Below are positions 40,501 through 51,888 of a stretch of DNA of 64,000 nt, one piece after another. The stretch's first letter is position 1. The number at the start of each line of letters is the position of its first letter. This DNA comes from Streptomyces sp. TRM68416. Its GTDB lineage: Bacteria; Actinomycetota; Actinomycetes; Streptomycetales; Streptomycetaceae. Where the stretch lies: the NCBI RefSeq assembly GCF_014596915.1, contig NZ_JACVWU010000017.1, positions 1 to 64,000 on the forward strand, written 5' to 3'. The notes under the pieces were generated by a model. It was not told the DNA's origin and did no database searches. It saw only the letters and a list, made by a program, of their open reading frames with translations. Position numbers and translations under genes: made by a program.

Positions 40501-40659
40501 CCGGCGGAACCGCCGCCCGCCCGGCCGCCGAGCCGCCGCCCCGCGGGGCCCCGGTCGGTTGCCGGGCCGGGCGCCATGTCGTCCCGCGCCCCGGACCGTT
40601 ACCGTGGCACATGACCGCCCAGTGCGGCGACAGGTCGAGGGGACGTGGAGGAAACACCG

Positions 40660-42390
40660 GTGGAGAGCCAGGAGCAGGCGGGGCAGGCCCGCGTGCGGCT
40701 GCCGCAGCTGAAGCTGGACGAGCTGCTGGAGGAGCTGCAGGCCCGCCTTGACGCGGCCCGGGGCACACGCGACCGGGTGCACAGCCTGTTGGAGGCGGTG
40801 CTCTCGGTCGGCCGGGAACTCGACCTCGAACAGGTGCTGCACAGCATCGTCGAGGCCGCGGCCGTACTCGTCGACGCGCAGTACGCCGCACTCGGCGTGA
40901 TCGGACCGGACGGCAAGCGGCTGTCCGCGTTCCACACGGTCGGCGTCAGCGAGGAGCAGATCGCCAGGATCGGACCCTTCCCGGAGGGCCACGGCATCCT
41001 GGGCGAGCTCATCCGACACCCCGAGCCGCTGCGCCTCGCGAAACTGTCGGAGCACCCCGCGTCCTACGGCTTCCCGGCCCACCACCCGCCGATGAACACC
41101 TTCCTCGGCGTCCCGATCCGGGTGCGCGACCAGGTCTTCGGCAACCTGTACCTGACCGAGAAGGGCGGCGGGGCACAGTTCGACGAGGAGGACGAGTCGG
41201 TCCTGTCGACGCTGGCCGTGGCGGCCGGTGTCGCCATCGACAACGCCCGCCTGTACGAGGAGTCCCGGCTGCGCGAGCGCTGGCTGCGGGCCAACGCCGA
41301 GATCACCCACAGCCTGATGTCCGGTGCCGAGCGCGGAGAGGCGCTCGGGCTGATCGCCCGGCGCGCCAAGGAGATCGCCGGCGCGGTGCTCGCCGTGGTC
41401 GCCATGCCGGTGGAGGACACCGACTCGCTGCGGGTGGAGCTGGCCGTCGGGCAGCGTGCGGAGGAGCACCGCGGGCTCGTCCTGCCGGTCGGGGAGAGCC
41501 TGATCGGGCAGGCGTTCACCGCCGGCGAGCCCGTCACCAGCGCCGATGTCGTCAAGGACGAGCGTGTGGCGAACCCCGAACCCCGGTTCAGCGGGCTCGG
41601 GCCGGCCGTCGCGGTGCCCATCGGGACCGGAGACGTGGTCCGCGGTGTCGTCCTGCTGGCTCGTGAGACCGGCAGGCCGGTGTTCTCCGAGAAGGAGACC
41701 GAGCCGCTGCAGGGCTTCGCCGCGCAGGCCGCCATCGCGATGGAGCTCGCCGAGCGGCGCCGGGACGCCGAGGAGATCGCGGTGCTCCAGGACCGCGACC
41801 GGATCGCCCGCGACCTGCACGACCTGGCGATCCAGCGGCTGTTCGCGACCGGCATGACGCTGCAGAGCGCGGGCCGCTTCATCGAGCACCCCCAGGCCGG
41901 GGACCGGGTGGCGCGGGCCGTGGACGACCTCGACGAGACCATCAAGATCATCCGGTCGACGATCTTCGGGCTGCGGGCCCGTGAGGGCGCCACCGGTTCG
42001 GGGCTGCGGGCCCGTGTCGTACGCGTGGCCGGGGAGGCCGCCCCGGTGCTCGGATTCGCCCCCAGCGTGAAGATGGAGGGCCTGGTCGACACGGAGGTCC
42101 CCCGGGACATCGCCGACCACGTGGTCGCCGTGCTCTCCGAAGCCCTCACCAACATCGCCCGACACGCCCGGGCCGGCCGCGCCGACATCGTCCTGGAGAC
42201 CGACGGCCGTGAGGTGCGCCTGACGGTCAGCGACGACGGCGTGGGCATCCCGGCGGAGGGCCGCCGCAGCGGCCTGCGCAACATGGCCGAACGAGCCCAG
42301 CAACTGGGCGGCGACCTGACCCTGAGCACCCCGGAAGCGGGCGGCACCCGGCTGTTGTGGCGGGTACCGGTGCCGGGGGGCGCGGGCTGA
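40660..42390 (+). CDS. GAF-GAF sensor histidine kinase (DosS/DevS/OsdK-like)
   Basis: 576 residues from GTG 40660, with GGAGGAAACACCG upstream; GTG 40645 is possible. GAF 1 (about 55-200) includes YGFPAHHPPMNTFLGVPIRV, whose His near 142 matches the region of the heme ligand of DosS; GAF 2 is at about 220-365. The HisKA_3 phosphoacceptor is H387 (RIARDLHDLAIQRLF), and the ATPase domain has N498 (LSEALTNIARHA) and SDDGVGIP. It probably senses O2, NO or redox state and phosphorylates the regulator encoded at 38682. No membrane segment. Its last codons are tandemly repeated past the stop. Confidence 0.9.
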   Translation: MESQEQAGQARVRLPQLKLDELLEELQARLDAARGTRDRVHSLLEAVLSVGRELDLEQVLHSIVEAAAVLVDAQYAALGVIGPDGKRLSAFHTVGVSEEQIARIGPFPEGHGILGELIRHPEPLRLAKLSEHPASYGFPAHHPPMNTFLGVPIRVRDQVFGNLYLTEKGGGAQFDEEDESVLSTLAVAAGVAIDNARLYEESRLRERWLRANAEITHSLMSGAERGEALGLIARRAKEIAGAVLAVVAMPVEDTDSLRVELAVGQRAEEHRGLVLPVGESLIGQAFTAGEPVTSADVVKDERVANPEPRFSGLGPAVAVPIGTGDVVRGVVLLARETGRPVFSEKETEPLQGFAAQAAIAMELAERRRDAEEIAVLQDRDRIARDLHDLAIQRLFATGMTLQSAGRFIEHPQAGDRVARAVDDLDETIKIIRSTIFGLRAREGATGSGLRARVVRVAGEAAPVLGFAPSVKMEGLVDTEVPRDIADHVVAVLSEALTNIARHARAGRADIVLETDGREVRLTVSDDGVGIPAEGRRSGLRNMAERAQQLGGDLTLSTPEAGGTRLLWRVPVPGGAG

Positions 42391-42418
42391 CGGGGGGCGC
42401 GGGCTGACGGGGGGCGCT
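42374..42418 (+). repeat. 17-base tandem repeat over the kinase stop codon
   Basis: CGGGGGGCGCGGGCTGA at 42374-42390 and 42391-42407, followed by a partial copy. The first copy contains the real stop TGA, the second repeats it. Confidence 0.8.
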
Positions 42419-42419
42419 G

Positions 42420-43123
42420 CCTTGGGGCGGCCGTCTGGCGTGCGGGCGGATTCCGGGTGGCAGTGGGGCTTGGGTGTTGTGGCGGGCGCCGGTGTCGACG
42501 AGCGCTGAGCGGCCGGCCGGCAGTGCCGTGCTGTGTCGTAGTTCGCCTGCGGGCCCGTCGTGGCGGGTCGCGCAGTTCCCCGCGCCCCTTTGGGGCGCTG
42601 CCGAACCGCAGTCGAACTCGCCAGGTCCGCTTGGCTCACGGTCTGGGCTGGGCGGTCTTGCGTGGTGGTCGGATCTGGTTGTTGGGGCGGGTGCCGGTGT
42701 CGGCGGGCGCAAGCCGGCGGGAGGGTATCGCTTGGGGCCGGTTGGTCCCTTGTACGGGCCCTTCGGATCTGTCCAGCCGGGGCGGGCGCGTGCCAGGCTG
42801 GCGTCGAGCCCACGAGCGGTAACGGCGGTTGGGGATCGCCAGGTGAGGCTCCTCGGGAGGCAGGGACGGCCCTCCTTGCCCACGCCGGGCCCGCACCGCC
42901 ACCGCCGCGCTGGGGACGCGTGGTGGGTAGGCGGACAGCGGGCCCGGCACTCTCCGGCGTACGACGCGCCCGGCGCCCAGCGCATGACCGCCCCGGCGCC
43001 CCGGCGTACGGCCGGCTCGGCATCCTTCGGCTCGCGCCGGCCCGGGGGACAGGCCACCCCAGCGCACGGTCGGCTCCGCACCGCCTGTCGCACGACGGAC
43101 TCACGGGCAGCAGCCCGCCGCCG
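42420..43123. other. Gene-free 700-base region
   Basis: No frame here has a convincing start, ribosome site or domain. Two related segments (about 42473-42520 and 42673-42720, both with GCCGGTGTCGRCG) suggest a decayed duplication. The stretch CGCAGTTCCCCGCGCCCC followed by TTTGGGGCGC (about 42571-42600) resembles a common Streptomyces intergenic hairpin. Confidence 0.5.
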
Positions 43124-43618
43124 TCACCGCCTGTAGCCGCGGATGCGGTAGCGCAGGCCGGAGGTCGAGGTCTGCCAGTCGTGGTCCTCGGTGAGCTGCC
43201 ACTCCGGGCCCGGAGTCGGGGCGTAGGTGTCGCCCTCGACCTTCGAGTCGACCTCGGTCACCGACAGCAGCGTGGCGTGGGCCATGGCGGCACGGTAGAT
43301 CTCCCCGCCGCCGATCACCCACACGGCGGTCGGCGCCGACGGGCGGGCCGCGAGGTCGAGGGCCTCGGTGACGGACCCGGCGCGTTCCGCGCCCTCCGCC
43401 GCCCACTGCGGATCGCGTGTCAGGACGATGTTGCGCCGGCCGGACAGCGGGCGGAAGCGGGCGGGCAGGGAGTCCCAGGTGCGGCGTCCCATCACCACGG
43501 GATGCCCCCACGTGGTCGCCTTGAAGTGGGCCATGTCCTCGGGCAGCCGCCACGGAATCGCGTTGTCCGCGCCGATCACACCGTCGAGGCTCTGCGCCCA
43601 GATCAGCCCGACGTTCAC
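43124..43618 (-). CDS. folA: Dihydrofolate reductase
   Basis: 164 residues from GTG 43618, overlapping the thyA stop (GTGTGA). [35 protein letters not shown] with the catalytic acid, [19 protein letters not shown] and [13 protein letters not shown] are the DHFR motifs for NADPH and folate. It regenerates tetrahydrofolate consumed by ThyA, so the two form a dTMP cycle. Confidence 0.93.
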   Translation of the reverse strand: MNVGLIWAQSLDGVIGADNAIPWRLPEDMAHFKATTWGHPVVMGRRTWDSLPARFRPLSGRRNIVLTRDPQWAAEGAERAGSVTEALDLAARPSAPTAVWVIGGGEIYRAAMAHATLLSVTEVDSKVEGDTYAPTPGPEWQLTEDHDWQTSTSGLRYRIRGYRR

Positions 43619-44412
43619 ACCGCCACCGGGGCCTTGATCGCCGGGTGGTGACGGTAGCCGACCACTTCCACGTCGGAGTAGGCGTAGTCGAACAGCGAGT
43701 CGGCCCGGCGCAGCCGCAGCTCGGGGAAGTCGTACGGGGTGCGCGAGAGCTGCTCGGTCACCTGCTCCACATGGTTGTCGTAGATGTGGCAGTCGCCGCC
43801 GGTCCAGATGAAGTCACCCGGCTCCAGGCCGACCTGCTGCGCCACCATGTGCGTGAGCAGGGCGTAGCTGGCGATGTTGAACGGGACGCCGAGGAACAGG
43901 TCAGCGCTGCGCTGGTACAGCTGGCAGGAGAGCCGGCCGTCGGCGACGTAGAACTGGAAGAAGGCGTGGCACGGTGCGAGGGCCATCTTGTCCAGCTCGG
44001 CGACGTTCCAGGCGGAGACGATCATCCGGCGGGAGTCCGGGTCGCGGCGCAGCGTGTCGAGGACCTGGGTGATCTGGTCGATGTGGCCGCCGTCGGGTGT
44101 GGGCCAGGAGCGCCACTGGGTGCCGTAGACCGGGCCAAGCTCGCCGTACGGGTCGGCCCACTCGTCCCAGATGGTGACGCCGTGCTTATGGAGCCAATTG
44201 ACGTTTGAATCGCCGCGCAGGAACCACAGCAGCTCGTACACGATGGACTTCAGGTGCACCTTCTTGGTGGTGACCAGCGGGAATCCCTGCGCGAGGTCGT
44301 AGCGCAGTTGGTGCCCGAAGACACTTCGGGTGCCGGTGCCCGTCCGGTCGGCCTTGGCCGTCCCGGAGGTGAGCACACGTCGCAACAGGTCTTCGTACTG
44401 GGTGTCCGCCAC
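43615..44412 (-). CDS. thyA: Thymidylate synthase ThyA
   Basis: 265 residues from GTG 44412; no good ribosome site is visible. Folate and dUMP motifs: [35 protein letters not shown], catalytic Cys in [42 protein letters not shown]. Makes dTMP from dUMP using methylene-tetrahydrofolate. Most Streptomyces also carry the flavin enzyme ThyX; this ThyA with coupled DHFR inside a dormancy island is unexpected. No OsdR-type box is seen before it. Confidence 0.94.
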   Translation of the reverse strand: MADTQYEDLLRRVLTSGTAKADRTGTGTRSVFGHQLRYDLAQGFPLVTTKKVHLKSIVYELLWFLRGDSNVNWLHKHGVTIWDEWADPYGELGPVYGTQWRSWPTPDGGHIDQITQVLDTLRRDPDSRRMIVSAWNVAELDKMALAPCHAFFQFYVADGRLSCQLYQRSADLFLGVPFNIASYALLTHMVAQQVGLEPGDFIWTGGDCHIYDNHVEQVTEQLSRTPYDFPELRLRRADSLFDYAYSDVEVVGYRHHPAIKAPVAV

Positions 44413-44457
44413 GGTCGACGAGTCTACTGCGCACCTGCGCGGCGAAGATCCGCGGGC

Positions 44458-45351
44458 TCACCCGTGCGGCACGACCGCGACCGGGCAGTGCACGTGATGC
44501 ATCACCGCGTGGGCCACCGGCCCGGTGTGCGTGCCGAGCTTCGCGGGGCGGATCCTGCGGCCGACGGCGAGCAGTCCGGCGTCCTGGGCGGCGTCGAGCA
44601 GCTGCTGTGCCGGACGCCCCTCCTCCACCACCGTCGTGACCTGCACCGTGGGGTACTTCTCCCGCCACGGCGCGAGCACCGCGTCGAGCGCCCGCTCGGC
44701 GGCCCGCTGTACGTCCCGGCGCGCCTTGGCCTCCAGCGCGGTCGGCATGTACGGCAGCCGCCACGCGTGCACCACCTTCAGCGGTGCGGCCCGCAGCCGC
44801 GCGCTCTCGAAGGCGAACGCGAACAGGTCCTCGCACCTGTGCGCCGGGTCCACCCCCACCACGACCGGCCGGTACGGCGAACGGGTCGACGGCCGTCCGT
44901 TCTCGTCCGGCAGATGCTCGTCCTCCGACGCCTGCCCGGCCCGGACGAGGACGACGGGCCGCGCCACATGGGCCACCGTCGCCAGCGCCACGGAACCGGC
45001 CATGAACCCGCCGATCCCGCTGAACGCCCGGCTGCCCAGGACCAGCAGCTCGGATTCCTCGCCCGCCGCGACCAGGGCGTCGGGCGCGGACCGGGGGACC
45101 TGGTCGGCGCTCAGATACACCTGCGGGTACCGCTCATTGAGCCGGTCCATCGCGCCGCGCAGGATCCGCCGCGCCCAGTAGCGCGGCGCCTCCAGCTCGG
45201 GCAGCTCCGACTCGGCGGGCGACACACCGCCCTCCCAGGCGTGCACCAACCGCAGTGGCAGGTCGCGCCGGAGCGCCTCACGGGCCGCCCAGTCGGCGGC
45301 AGCGAGGCTCTCACGCGAACCGTCCAGCCCCACGACGACGGGATGACGCAT
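44458..45351 (-). CDS. Tandem universal stress protein
   Basis: 297 residues from ATG 45351 with GGGGAGG upstream; GTG 45360 is in frame. Domain 1: PVVVGLDGSRESLAAADWAA and LLVLGSRAFSGIGGFMAGSV. Domain 2: PVVVGVDPAHRCEDLFAFAF and LLAVGRRIRPAKLGTHTGPV. ATP-binding Gly motifs are clear in domain 1. Divergent from narG, with an OsdR-type box about 110 bases upstream. Likely induced with the nitrate reductase under low oxygen. Confidence 0.9.
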   Translation of the reverse strand: MRHPVVVGLDGSRESLAAADWAAREALRRDLPLRLVHAWEGGVSPAESELPELEAPRYWARRILRGAMDRLNERYPQVYLSADQVPRSAPDALVAAGEESELLVLGSRAFSGIGGFMAGSVALATVAHVARPVVLVRAGQASEDEHLPDENGRPSTRSPYRPVVVGVDPAHRCEDLFAFAFESARLRAAPLKVVHAWRLPYMPTALEAKARRDVQRAAERALDAVLAPWREKYPTVQVTTVVEEGRPAQQLLDAAQDAGLLAVGRRIRPAKLGTHTGPVAHAVMHHVHCPVAVVPHG

Positions 45352-45452
45352 GGTCGACACCTCCCCGGGCCGGTTCCCGCACTCCGCTGTGCGGGCTCCT
45401 CCCCTTCAGCGTCCCCGCCCGAGCGGTGCCCGGGCAGAGGCCACAGCGGCCC

Positions 45453-45629
45453 TCACTCCGGGCCGAACGACCCTTTCCGGCTGCCGGGTACGGGGTGCGG
45501 GGCCGGCTGGTGCGCGGTGGCCGTCCGGCGTACCGCGGTGCAGGTGAAGATCGGCGCGGGGGCCGCGACCGCGGCGAGCAGCGGCACGCCGATGGCGGAG
45601 GAGTCGTAGGCGCCGTACAGGGAGCACAT
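45453..45629 (-). CDS. Possible small membrane protein
   Basis: 58 codons from ATG 45629 to TGA at 45453. It begins MCSLYGAYDSSAIGV with a hydrophobic PLLAAVAAPAPIF stretch. No ribosome site is seen, and its end overlaps the OsdR-type box at 45460, which weakens the case. Confidence 0.25.
   Translation of the reverse strand: MCSLYGAYDSSAIGVPLLAAVAAPAPIFTCTAVRRTATAHQPAPHPVPGSRKGSFGPE
45460..45473. promoter_or_regulatory. OsdR/DevR-type box before the second usp gene
   Basis: GGGCCG-AA-CGACCC, one mismatch, 109 bases upstream of the start at 45351. Confidence 0.6.
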
Positions 45630-45880
45630 CACCAGGGGGTGCGAGTCACCAGAGGCGGTACGAAGCGCCCGGACCGCCCGCCGCCCCGACGGCGCCGGTC
45701 CGCTGCGGTGGCGTCAACGGGGCCATGACTGCGAGCGTCGCCCCGCTGGCCGCTGGCCGCTGCCCGCTGCCCGCTGTCCGCTGTCCGCCGTCCACTGCCG
45801 CCTGTCTGCCAGTCCGCCGTCCGTGCCGAGCGCGGCTGCCATGGCCAGGTAGGCGAGGGTGCCCAGTGGGCGGCAGCCCG

Positions 45881-45894
45881 GGACCGACCGGTCC
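45881..45894. promoter_or_regulatory. Second OsdR/DevR-type box before narG
   Basis: GGACCG-AC-CGGTCC, two mismatches at symmetric positions, 7 bases before the exact box at 45902, as in paired DevR sites. Confidence 0.5.
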
Positions 45895-45901
45895 GCAAGG
45901 C

Positions 45902-45915
45902 GGGCCGTTCGGCCC
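45902..45915. promoter_or_regulatory. OsdR/DevR-type box before narG
   Basis: GGGCCG-TT-CGGCCC, exact, 40 bases before the ATG of narG; TAGCGT at 45941 could be the -10 element of a nearly leaderless message. Confidence 0.7.
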
Positions 45916-45954
45916 AGGGGGCGCGGCCGGGTGCGCCGCCTAGCGTTCCGAGGC

Positions 45955-48900
45955 ATGGAGAACGAGGACAAGGCGCGTCCGCCGCAGCGGCGCGCCGCAG
46001 AGGGCTGGCCCCTGGCCGCGCGCAGGTTGCTGACCCGCCGCGAGGTCTCGGCCGACGGCCGCGCCGTGTTCGGCGAGGGCGACGGCAAGTGGGAGGGCTT
46101 CTACCGGGACCGCTGGGCGCACGACAAGGTGGTGCGCTCCACGCACGGGGTCAACTGCACCGGTTCGTGCTCCTGGATGGTCTACGTCAAGGACGGCATC
46201 ATCACCTGGGAGCACCAGGCGACCGACTACCCGTCGATCGGCACCGACTGCCCCGAGTACGAGCCCCGCGGCTGCCCGCGCGGCGCCTCCTTCTCCTGGT
46301 ACACCTACTCGCCCAGCCGGGTGCGCTACCCGTACGTGCGGGGCGAGCTGCTGAAGCTGTGGCGCGAGGCGCGCCGCCGCCTGGGCGACCCCGTGGCGGC
46401 CTGGGCCGAGATCACCGGCGACCCGGCCAAGGCCCGCGCCTACAAGCGGGCCCGCGGCAAGGGCGGTCTGGTCCGCGCCGACTGGGACGAGGTGGCCGAG
46501 CTGGTCGCCGCCGCCCATGTGCACACCATCAAGGCCTACGGTCCCGACCGCGTCGCCGGCTTCTCGCCGATCCCGGCGATGTCCATGGCCTCCTTCGCCG
46601 CCGGCGCCCGCTTCATGTCGCTGATCGGCGGCACACTGCTGTCCTTCTACGACTGGTACGCCGACCTGCCCATCGCCTCGCCGCAGGTCTTCGGCGACCA
46701 GACGGACGTACCCGAGGCTGCCGACTGGTGGAACGCCGGCTACCTGGTGATGTGGGGCTCCAACATCCCCGTCACCCGCACCCCGGACGCGCACTTCCTC
46801 ACCGAGACCCGCTACAACGGCACCAAGGTCGTCGCGGTCAGCCCCGACTACGCCGACAACGTCAAGTTCGCCGACGAGTGGCTCGCTCCGCACCCCGGCA
46901 CGGACGGGGCGCTGGCCATGGCCATGGGCCACGTGATCCTGCGCGAGTTCCTCGTCGACCGCGAAGTGCCCTACTTCCAGAAGTACTTGAGGACGTTCAC
47001 GGACGCGCCGTTCCTCGTGGCACTGCGCGAGCACGACCACGGTCTCGTTCCCGACGGGTTCCTCACGGCCGCCGACCTCGGCCGCGACGAGGAGACCGAA
47101 GAGAACGCAGCCTTCAAGACCGTGCTGCTGGACCGGGCGACCGGCGAACCGGTCGTCCCCGGCGGCTCGCTCGGCTTCCGCTGGGGGGAGGCCGGGCGGG
47201 GCCGCTGGAACCTCGACCTGGGCGACGTGGTACCCGAGTTGAGCCTGATCGACCGCGCCGAGGACACTGTCGAGATCGCCCTGCCCCGCTTCGACGAGGG
47301 CGCCACCGAGGGCGGCTCGACCATGGTCCGGGGCGTGCCCGTGCGCAGGATCGGCGGACGGCTCGTCACCACCGTCTTCGACCTGATGCTCGCCCAGTAC
47401 GGCATCCAGCGGCCCGGCCTGCCGGGCGTCTGGCCCACCTCGTACGAGGACGCCGCCCAGCCGTACACCCCGGCCTGGCAGGAGACGATCACCTCCGTCC
47501 CCGCCGAGCAGGCCGCCCGCATCGCCCGCGAGTTCGCCCGCAACGCCGAGCGCACCGAGGGCCGTTCGATGATCGCGATGGGCGCGGGCACGAACCACTG
47601 GTTCCACTCCGACACCATCTACCGAGCGTTCCTGGCCTTGACCACCATGACCGGCTGCCAGGGCGTCAACGGCGGTGGCTGGGCCCACTACGTCGGCCAG
47701 GAGAAGATCCGACCGATCACCGGACTGCAGCACCTGGCCTTCGCCTTCGACTGGCAGCGGCCCACCCGGCACATGGCCGGCACCTCGTACTGGTACCTGA
47801 ACACCGACCAGTGGCGCTACGAGGCCTTCGGCCCCGACGAGTTGGCCTCCCCGCTGGGGCAGGGCCGGTTCGCGGGCAAGGGCTTCGCCGACTGCCTCGC
47901 CCAGGCCGTCCGGCTGGGCTGGACGCCGGGCCACCCCGGCTTCAACCGCAACCCGCTGGACCTGACGGACGAGGCGAGGTCTCAAGGGCGTGAGGTCCCC
48001 GAGCACATCGTGGACGAACTCAAGGCCGGACGGCTGAAGTTCGCCGCCGAGGACCCCGACGACCCCGCCAACTTCCCGCGCGTGCTCACCGTCTGGCGGG
48101 CCAACCTGCTCGGCTCCTCCGGCAAGGGCAACGAATACTTCCTGCGCCACCTGCTCGGCACCGACAGCGCCGTGCGCAGCGAGGAGGCCCCGCCCGACGC
48201 CCGCCCGAAGGACGTGGTGTGGCGGGAGGAGGCCCCCGAGGGCAAGCTCGACCTGCTGGTCACCATGGACTTCCGGATGACCTCCACCGGCCTGCTCGCC
48301 GACGTGGTCCTGCCGGCCGCGACCTGGTACGAGAAGGACGACCTGTCCAGCACCGACATGCACCCCTTCGTGCACGCCTTCACCCCGGCCATCGCCCCGC
48401 CCTGGCAGGCACGCAGCGACTACGACACCTTTCTGACGATCGCCGACACATTCAGCGCCCTGGCCGCCGACCACCTCGGCACCCGCACCGACGTCCTCGC
48501 CGTGCCCCTGCTGCACGACACCCTCGACGAACTCGCCCAGCCCGGCGGCGTCGTGAAGGACTGGAAGACGGGGGAGTGCGAGCCGGTCCCCGGCAGGACC
48601 ATGCCGAAGCTCGTCGTCATCGAGCGCGACTACGCCGCCGTAGCCGACAAGATCCGTGCCGTCGGCCCGCTCCTGGACACCCTCGGCACCACCACCAAGG
48701 GCATCACCGTCCACCCCGACCGCGAGATCGACGAACTGCGCCGCCGCTGCGGCACGGTCCGCGACGGAGTCGCCGCCGGCCGGCCCTCGCTGGCCACCGC
48801 CACCGAGATGTGCGAGGCGATCCTCGCCCTGTCCGGCACCACCAACGGCCGCCTCGCCACCGAGGGGTTCCGCGAACTGCAGGCGCAGACCGGCAGCGAA

Positions 48901-49659
48901 GGACTGGTCGAACTCGCCGCCGAGCGCGAGGCCGAGCGGATCACCTTCGCCGACACCCGCACCCAGCCCCGCGCGGTCATGACGTCGTACGAGTGGTCGG
49001 GCAGTGAGACCGGCGGCCGCCGCTACTCGCCGTTCGTCATCAACACCGAGCACAAGAAGCCCTGGCACACCCTCACCGGCCGCCAGCACTTCTTCGTCAG
49101 CCACGACTGGATCGCCGAACTCGGCGAGCAACTCCCCGTCTACCGGCCGCCGCTGGACGCCCGCCGCCACTACGGCGACGAGCATCTCAACGACGGACAG
49201 GCCGAGGTGACGGTCCGTTACCTCACCCCGCACTCCAAGTGGTCCATCCACTCCGAGTACCAGGACAACGCCTACATGCTCGCCCTCTCCCGTGGCGGCC
49301 CCGTGATCTGGATGTCCGCCCCCGACGCCGAGAAGATCGGCGTCAAGGACAACGAGTGGATCGAGGCGTACAACCGCAACGGCGTGGTGGCGGCCCGGGC
49401 CGTCGTCACCCACCGCATGCCCGAGGGAACCGTGTACATGTACCACGCCAAGGACCGCACGGTGAACGTCCCCAAGACCGAGGTCAGCGGCAGGCGCGGC
49501 GGCATCCACAACTCCCTGACCCGGCTGCTGCTCAAGCCCACCCATCTCGCGGGCGGCTACGCCCAGTTCACCTACGCCTTCAACTACTACGGCCCCACCG
49601 GCAACCAGCGCGACGAGGTCACCGTCATCCGCCGTCGCTCGCAGGACGTGGAGTACTGA
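45955..49659 (+). CDS. narG: Respiratory nitrate reductase alpha subunit
   Basis: 1234 residues from ATG 45955. The N terminus binds the FS0 iron-sulfur cluster: H64, C68, C72 (HGVNCTGSC) and C107 (RGCPRG). The rest is a molybdopterin-dependent catalytic subunit (YLVMWGSNIPVTRTPDAHF; IAMGAGTNHWFHSDT; TMTGCQGVNGGGWAHYVGQE). It reduces nitrate to nitrite on the cytoplasmic side with electrons from NarI through NarH. Full length. First gene of narGHJI with one-base or overlapping spacing. Paired OsdR-type boxes upstream indicate induction at low oxygen, as for nar2 of S. coelicolor. Confidence 0.97.
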   Translation: MENEDKARPPQRRAAEGWPLAARRLLTRREVSADGRAVFGEGDGKWEGFYRDRWAHDKVVRSTHGVNCTGSCSWMVYVKDGIITWEHQATDYPSIGTDCPEYEPRGCPRGASFSWYTYSPSRVRYPYVRGELLKLWREARRRLGDPVAAWAEITGDPAKARAYKRARGKGGLVRADWDEVAELVAAAHVHTIKAYGPDRVAGFSPIPAMSMASFAAGARFMSLIGGTLLSFYDWYADLPIASPQVFGDQTDVPEAADWWNAGYLVMWGSNIPVTRTPDAHFLTETRYNGTKVVAVSPDYADNVKFADEWLAPHPGTDGALAMAMGHVILREFLVDREVPYFQKYLRTFTDAPFLVALREHDHGLVPDGFLTAADLGRDEETEENAAFKTVLLDRATGEPVVPGGSLGFRWGEAGRGRWNLDLGDVVPELSLIDRAEDTVEIALPRFDEGATEGGSTMVRGVPVRRIGGRLVTTVFDLMLAQYGIQRPGLPGVWPTSYEDAAQPYTPAWQETITSVPAEQAARIAREFARNAERTEGRSMIAMGAGTNHWFHSDTIYRAFLALTTMTGCQGVNGGGWAHYVGQEKIRPITGLQHLAFAFDWQRPTRHMAGTSYWYLNTDQWRYEAFGPDELASPLGQGRFAGKGFADCLAQAVRLGWTPGHPGFNRNPLDLTDEARSQGREVPEHIVDELKAGRLKFAAEDPDDPANFPRVLTVWRANLLGSSGKGNEYFLRHLLGTDSAVRSEEAPPDARPKDVVWREEAPEGKLDLLVTMDFRMTSTGLLADVVLPAATWYEKDDLSSTDMHPFVHAFTPAIAPPWQARSDYDTFLTIADTFSALAADHLGTRTDVLAVPLLHDTLDELAQPGGVVKDWKTGECEPVPGRTMPKLVVIERDYAAVADKIRAVGPLLDTLGTTTKGITVHPDREIDELRRRCGTVRDGVAAGRPSLATATEMCEAILALSGTTNGRLATEGFRELQAQTGSEGLVELAAEREAERITFADTRTQPRAVMTSYEWSGSETGGRRYSPFVINTEHKKPWHTLTGRQHFFVSHDWIAELGEQLPVYRPPLDARRHYGDEHLNDGQAEVTVRYLTPHSKWSIHSEYQDNAYMLALSRGGPVIWMSAPDAEKIGVKDNEWIEAYNRNGVVAARAVVTHRMPEGTVYMYHAKDRTVNVPKTEVSGRRGGIHNSLTRLLLKPTHLAGGYAQFTYAFNYYGPTGNQRDEVTVIRRRSQDVEY

Positions 49660-49660
49660 C

Positions 49661-51174
<1,514 letters not shown>

Positions 51175-51178
<4 letters not shown>

Positions 51179-51888
51179 GCCCCCTGCCTACCACCGTCCC
51201 GGCGATCGTGCGCACCCGCGTCCGGGCCGCCGTCCGCCGCCGCGTGGTGGCGGACCCGGTCGAGGCCGAACGTCGCAGCCTGCTGCTGCGCCTGATGTCC
51301 CTGACGCTCCAGTACCCCGACCCGGAACTCGTCGCCGCGCGCCCGGCCGTGGCCGCCGCCGTAGCAGCCCTCCCGGAGTCACCGGCCGCCACTGAACTCA
51401 CCACCTTCACCGACTGGTTCACCCACGAGGACCCCGACGTGCTCGCCCGCCACTACGTCGAGATGTTCGACCTGCGCCGCAAGAGCAGCCTCTACCTCAC
51501 CTACTACCTGCACGGCGACACCCGCCGCCGCGGCATGGCCCTGCTCGCGCTGGCCCAGCGCTACCGGGCCGCGGGCTGGGAGACCGACGGCGGCGAACTC
51601 CCCGACCACCTCCCGGTCGCCCTGGAGTTCGCGGCCCTGTCCGGGCCGGGCGGCGGCGAGGCACCCCTGCGCCAGCACCGACGCGGCCTGCAGCTGATCC
51701 ACCGCGCGCTGACCGACGCGGACTCGCCCTACCGGCACGTCCTGGCCGCGCTGCTCACCCTGCTGCCGCCGCCGACCGAGGACGACCTGAAGGCGGTCGC
51801 CGAACTGGCCGCGCAGGGCCCGCCCAACGAGGACGTCGGCCTCGACCCGTACACGACCCCCACGCCCCTTGAGGACAGTCACCGATGA
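51175..51888 (+). CDS. narJ: Nitrate reductase assembly chaperone
   Basis: 237 residues from ATG 51175 (ATGA overlap). The all-helical core has LRLMSLTLQYPDPELV, HYVEMFDLRRKSSLYLTYYL and DTRRRGMALLALAQRYRAAG, the NarJ signature. It holds apo-NarG until the molybdenum cofactor and FS0 are inserted. The Pro/Thr tail (DPYTTPTPLEDS) is variable in the family. Confidence 0.95.

Noticed and set aside
42764-42785. Possible extra OsdR-type box around GGGGCCGGTTGGTCCC (about 42735) and nearby GGGCCC
   Set aside because: Half-site spacing is wrong by one base and no gene starts nearby.
39328-43104. Leftward open frame of 1258 codons
   Set aside because: Antisense to gap and the kinase gene, rich in Arg/Gly/Pro repeats, no domain; an effect of third-position GC.
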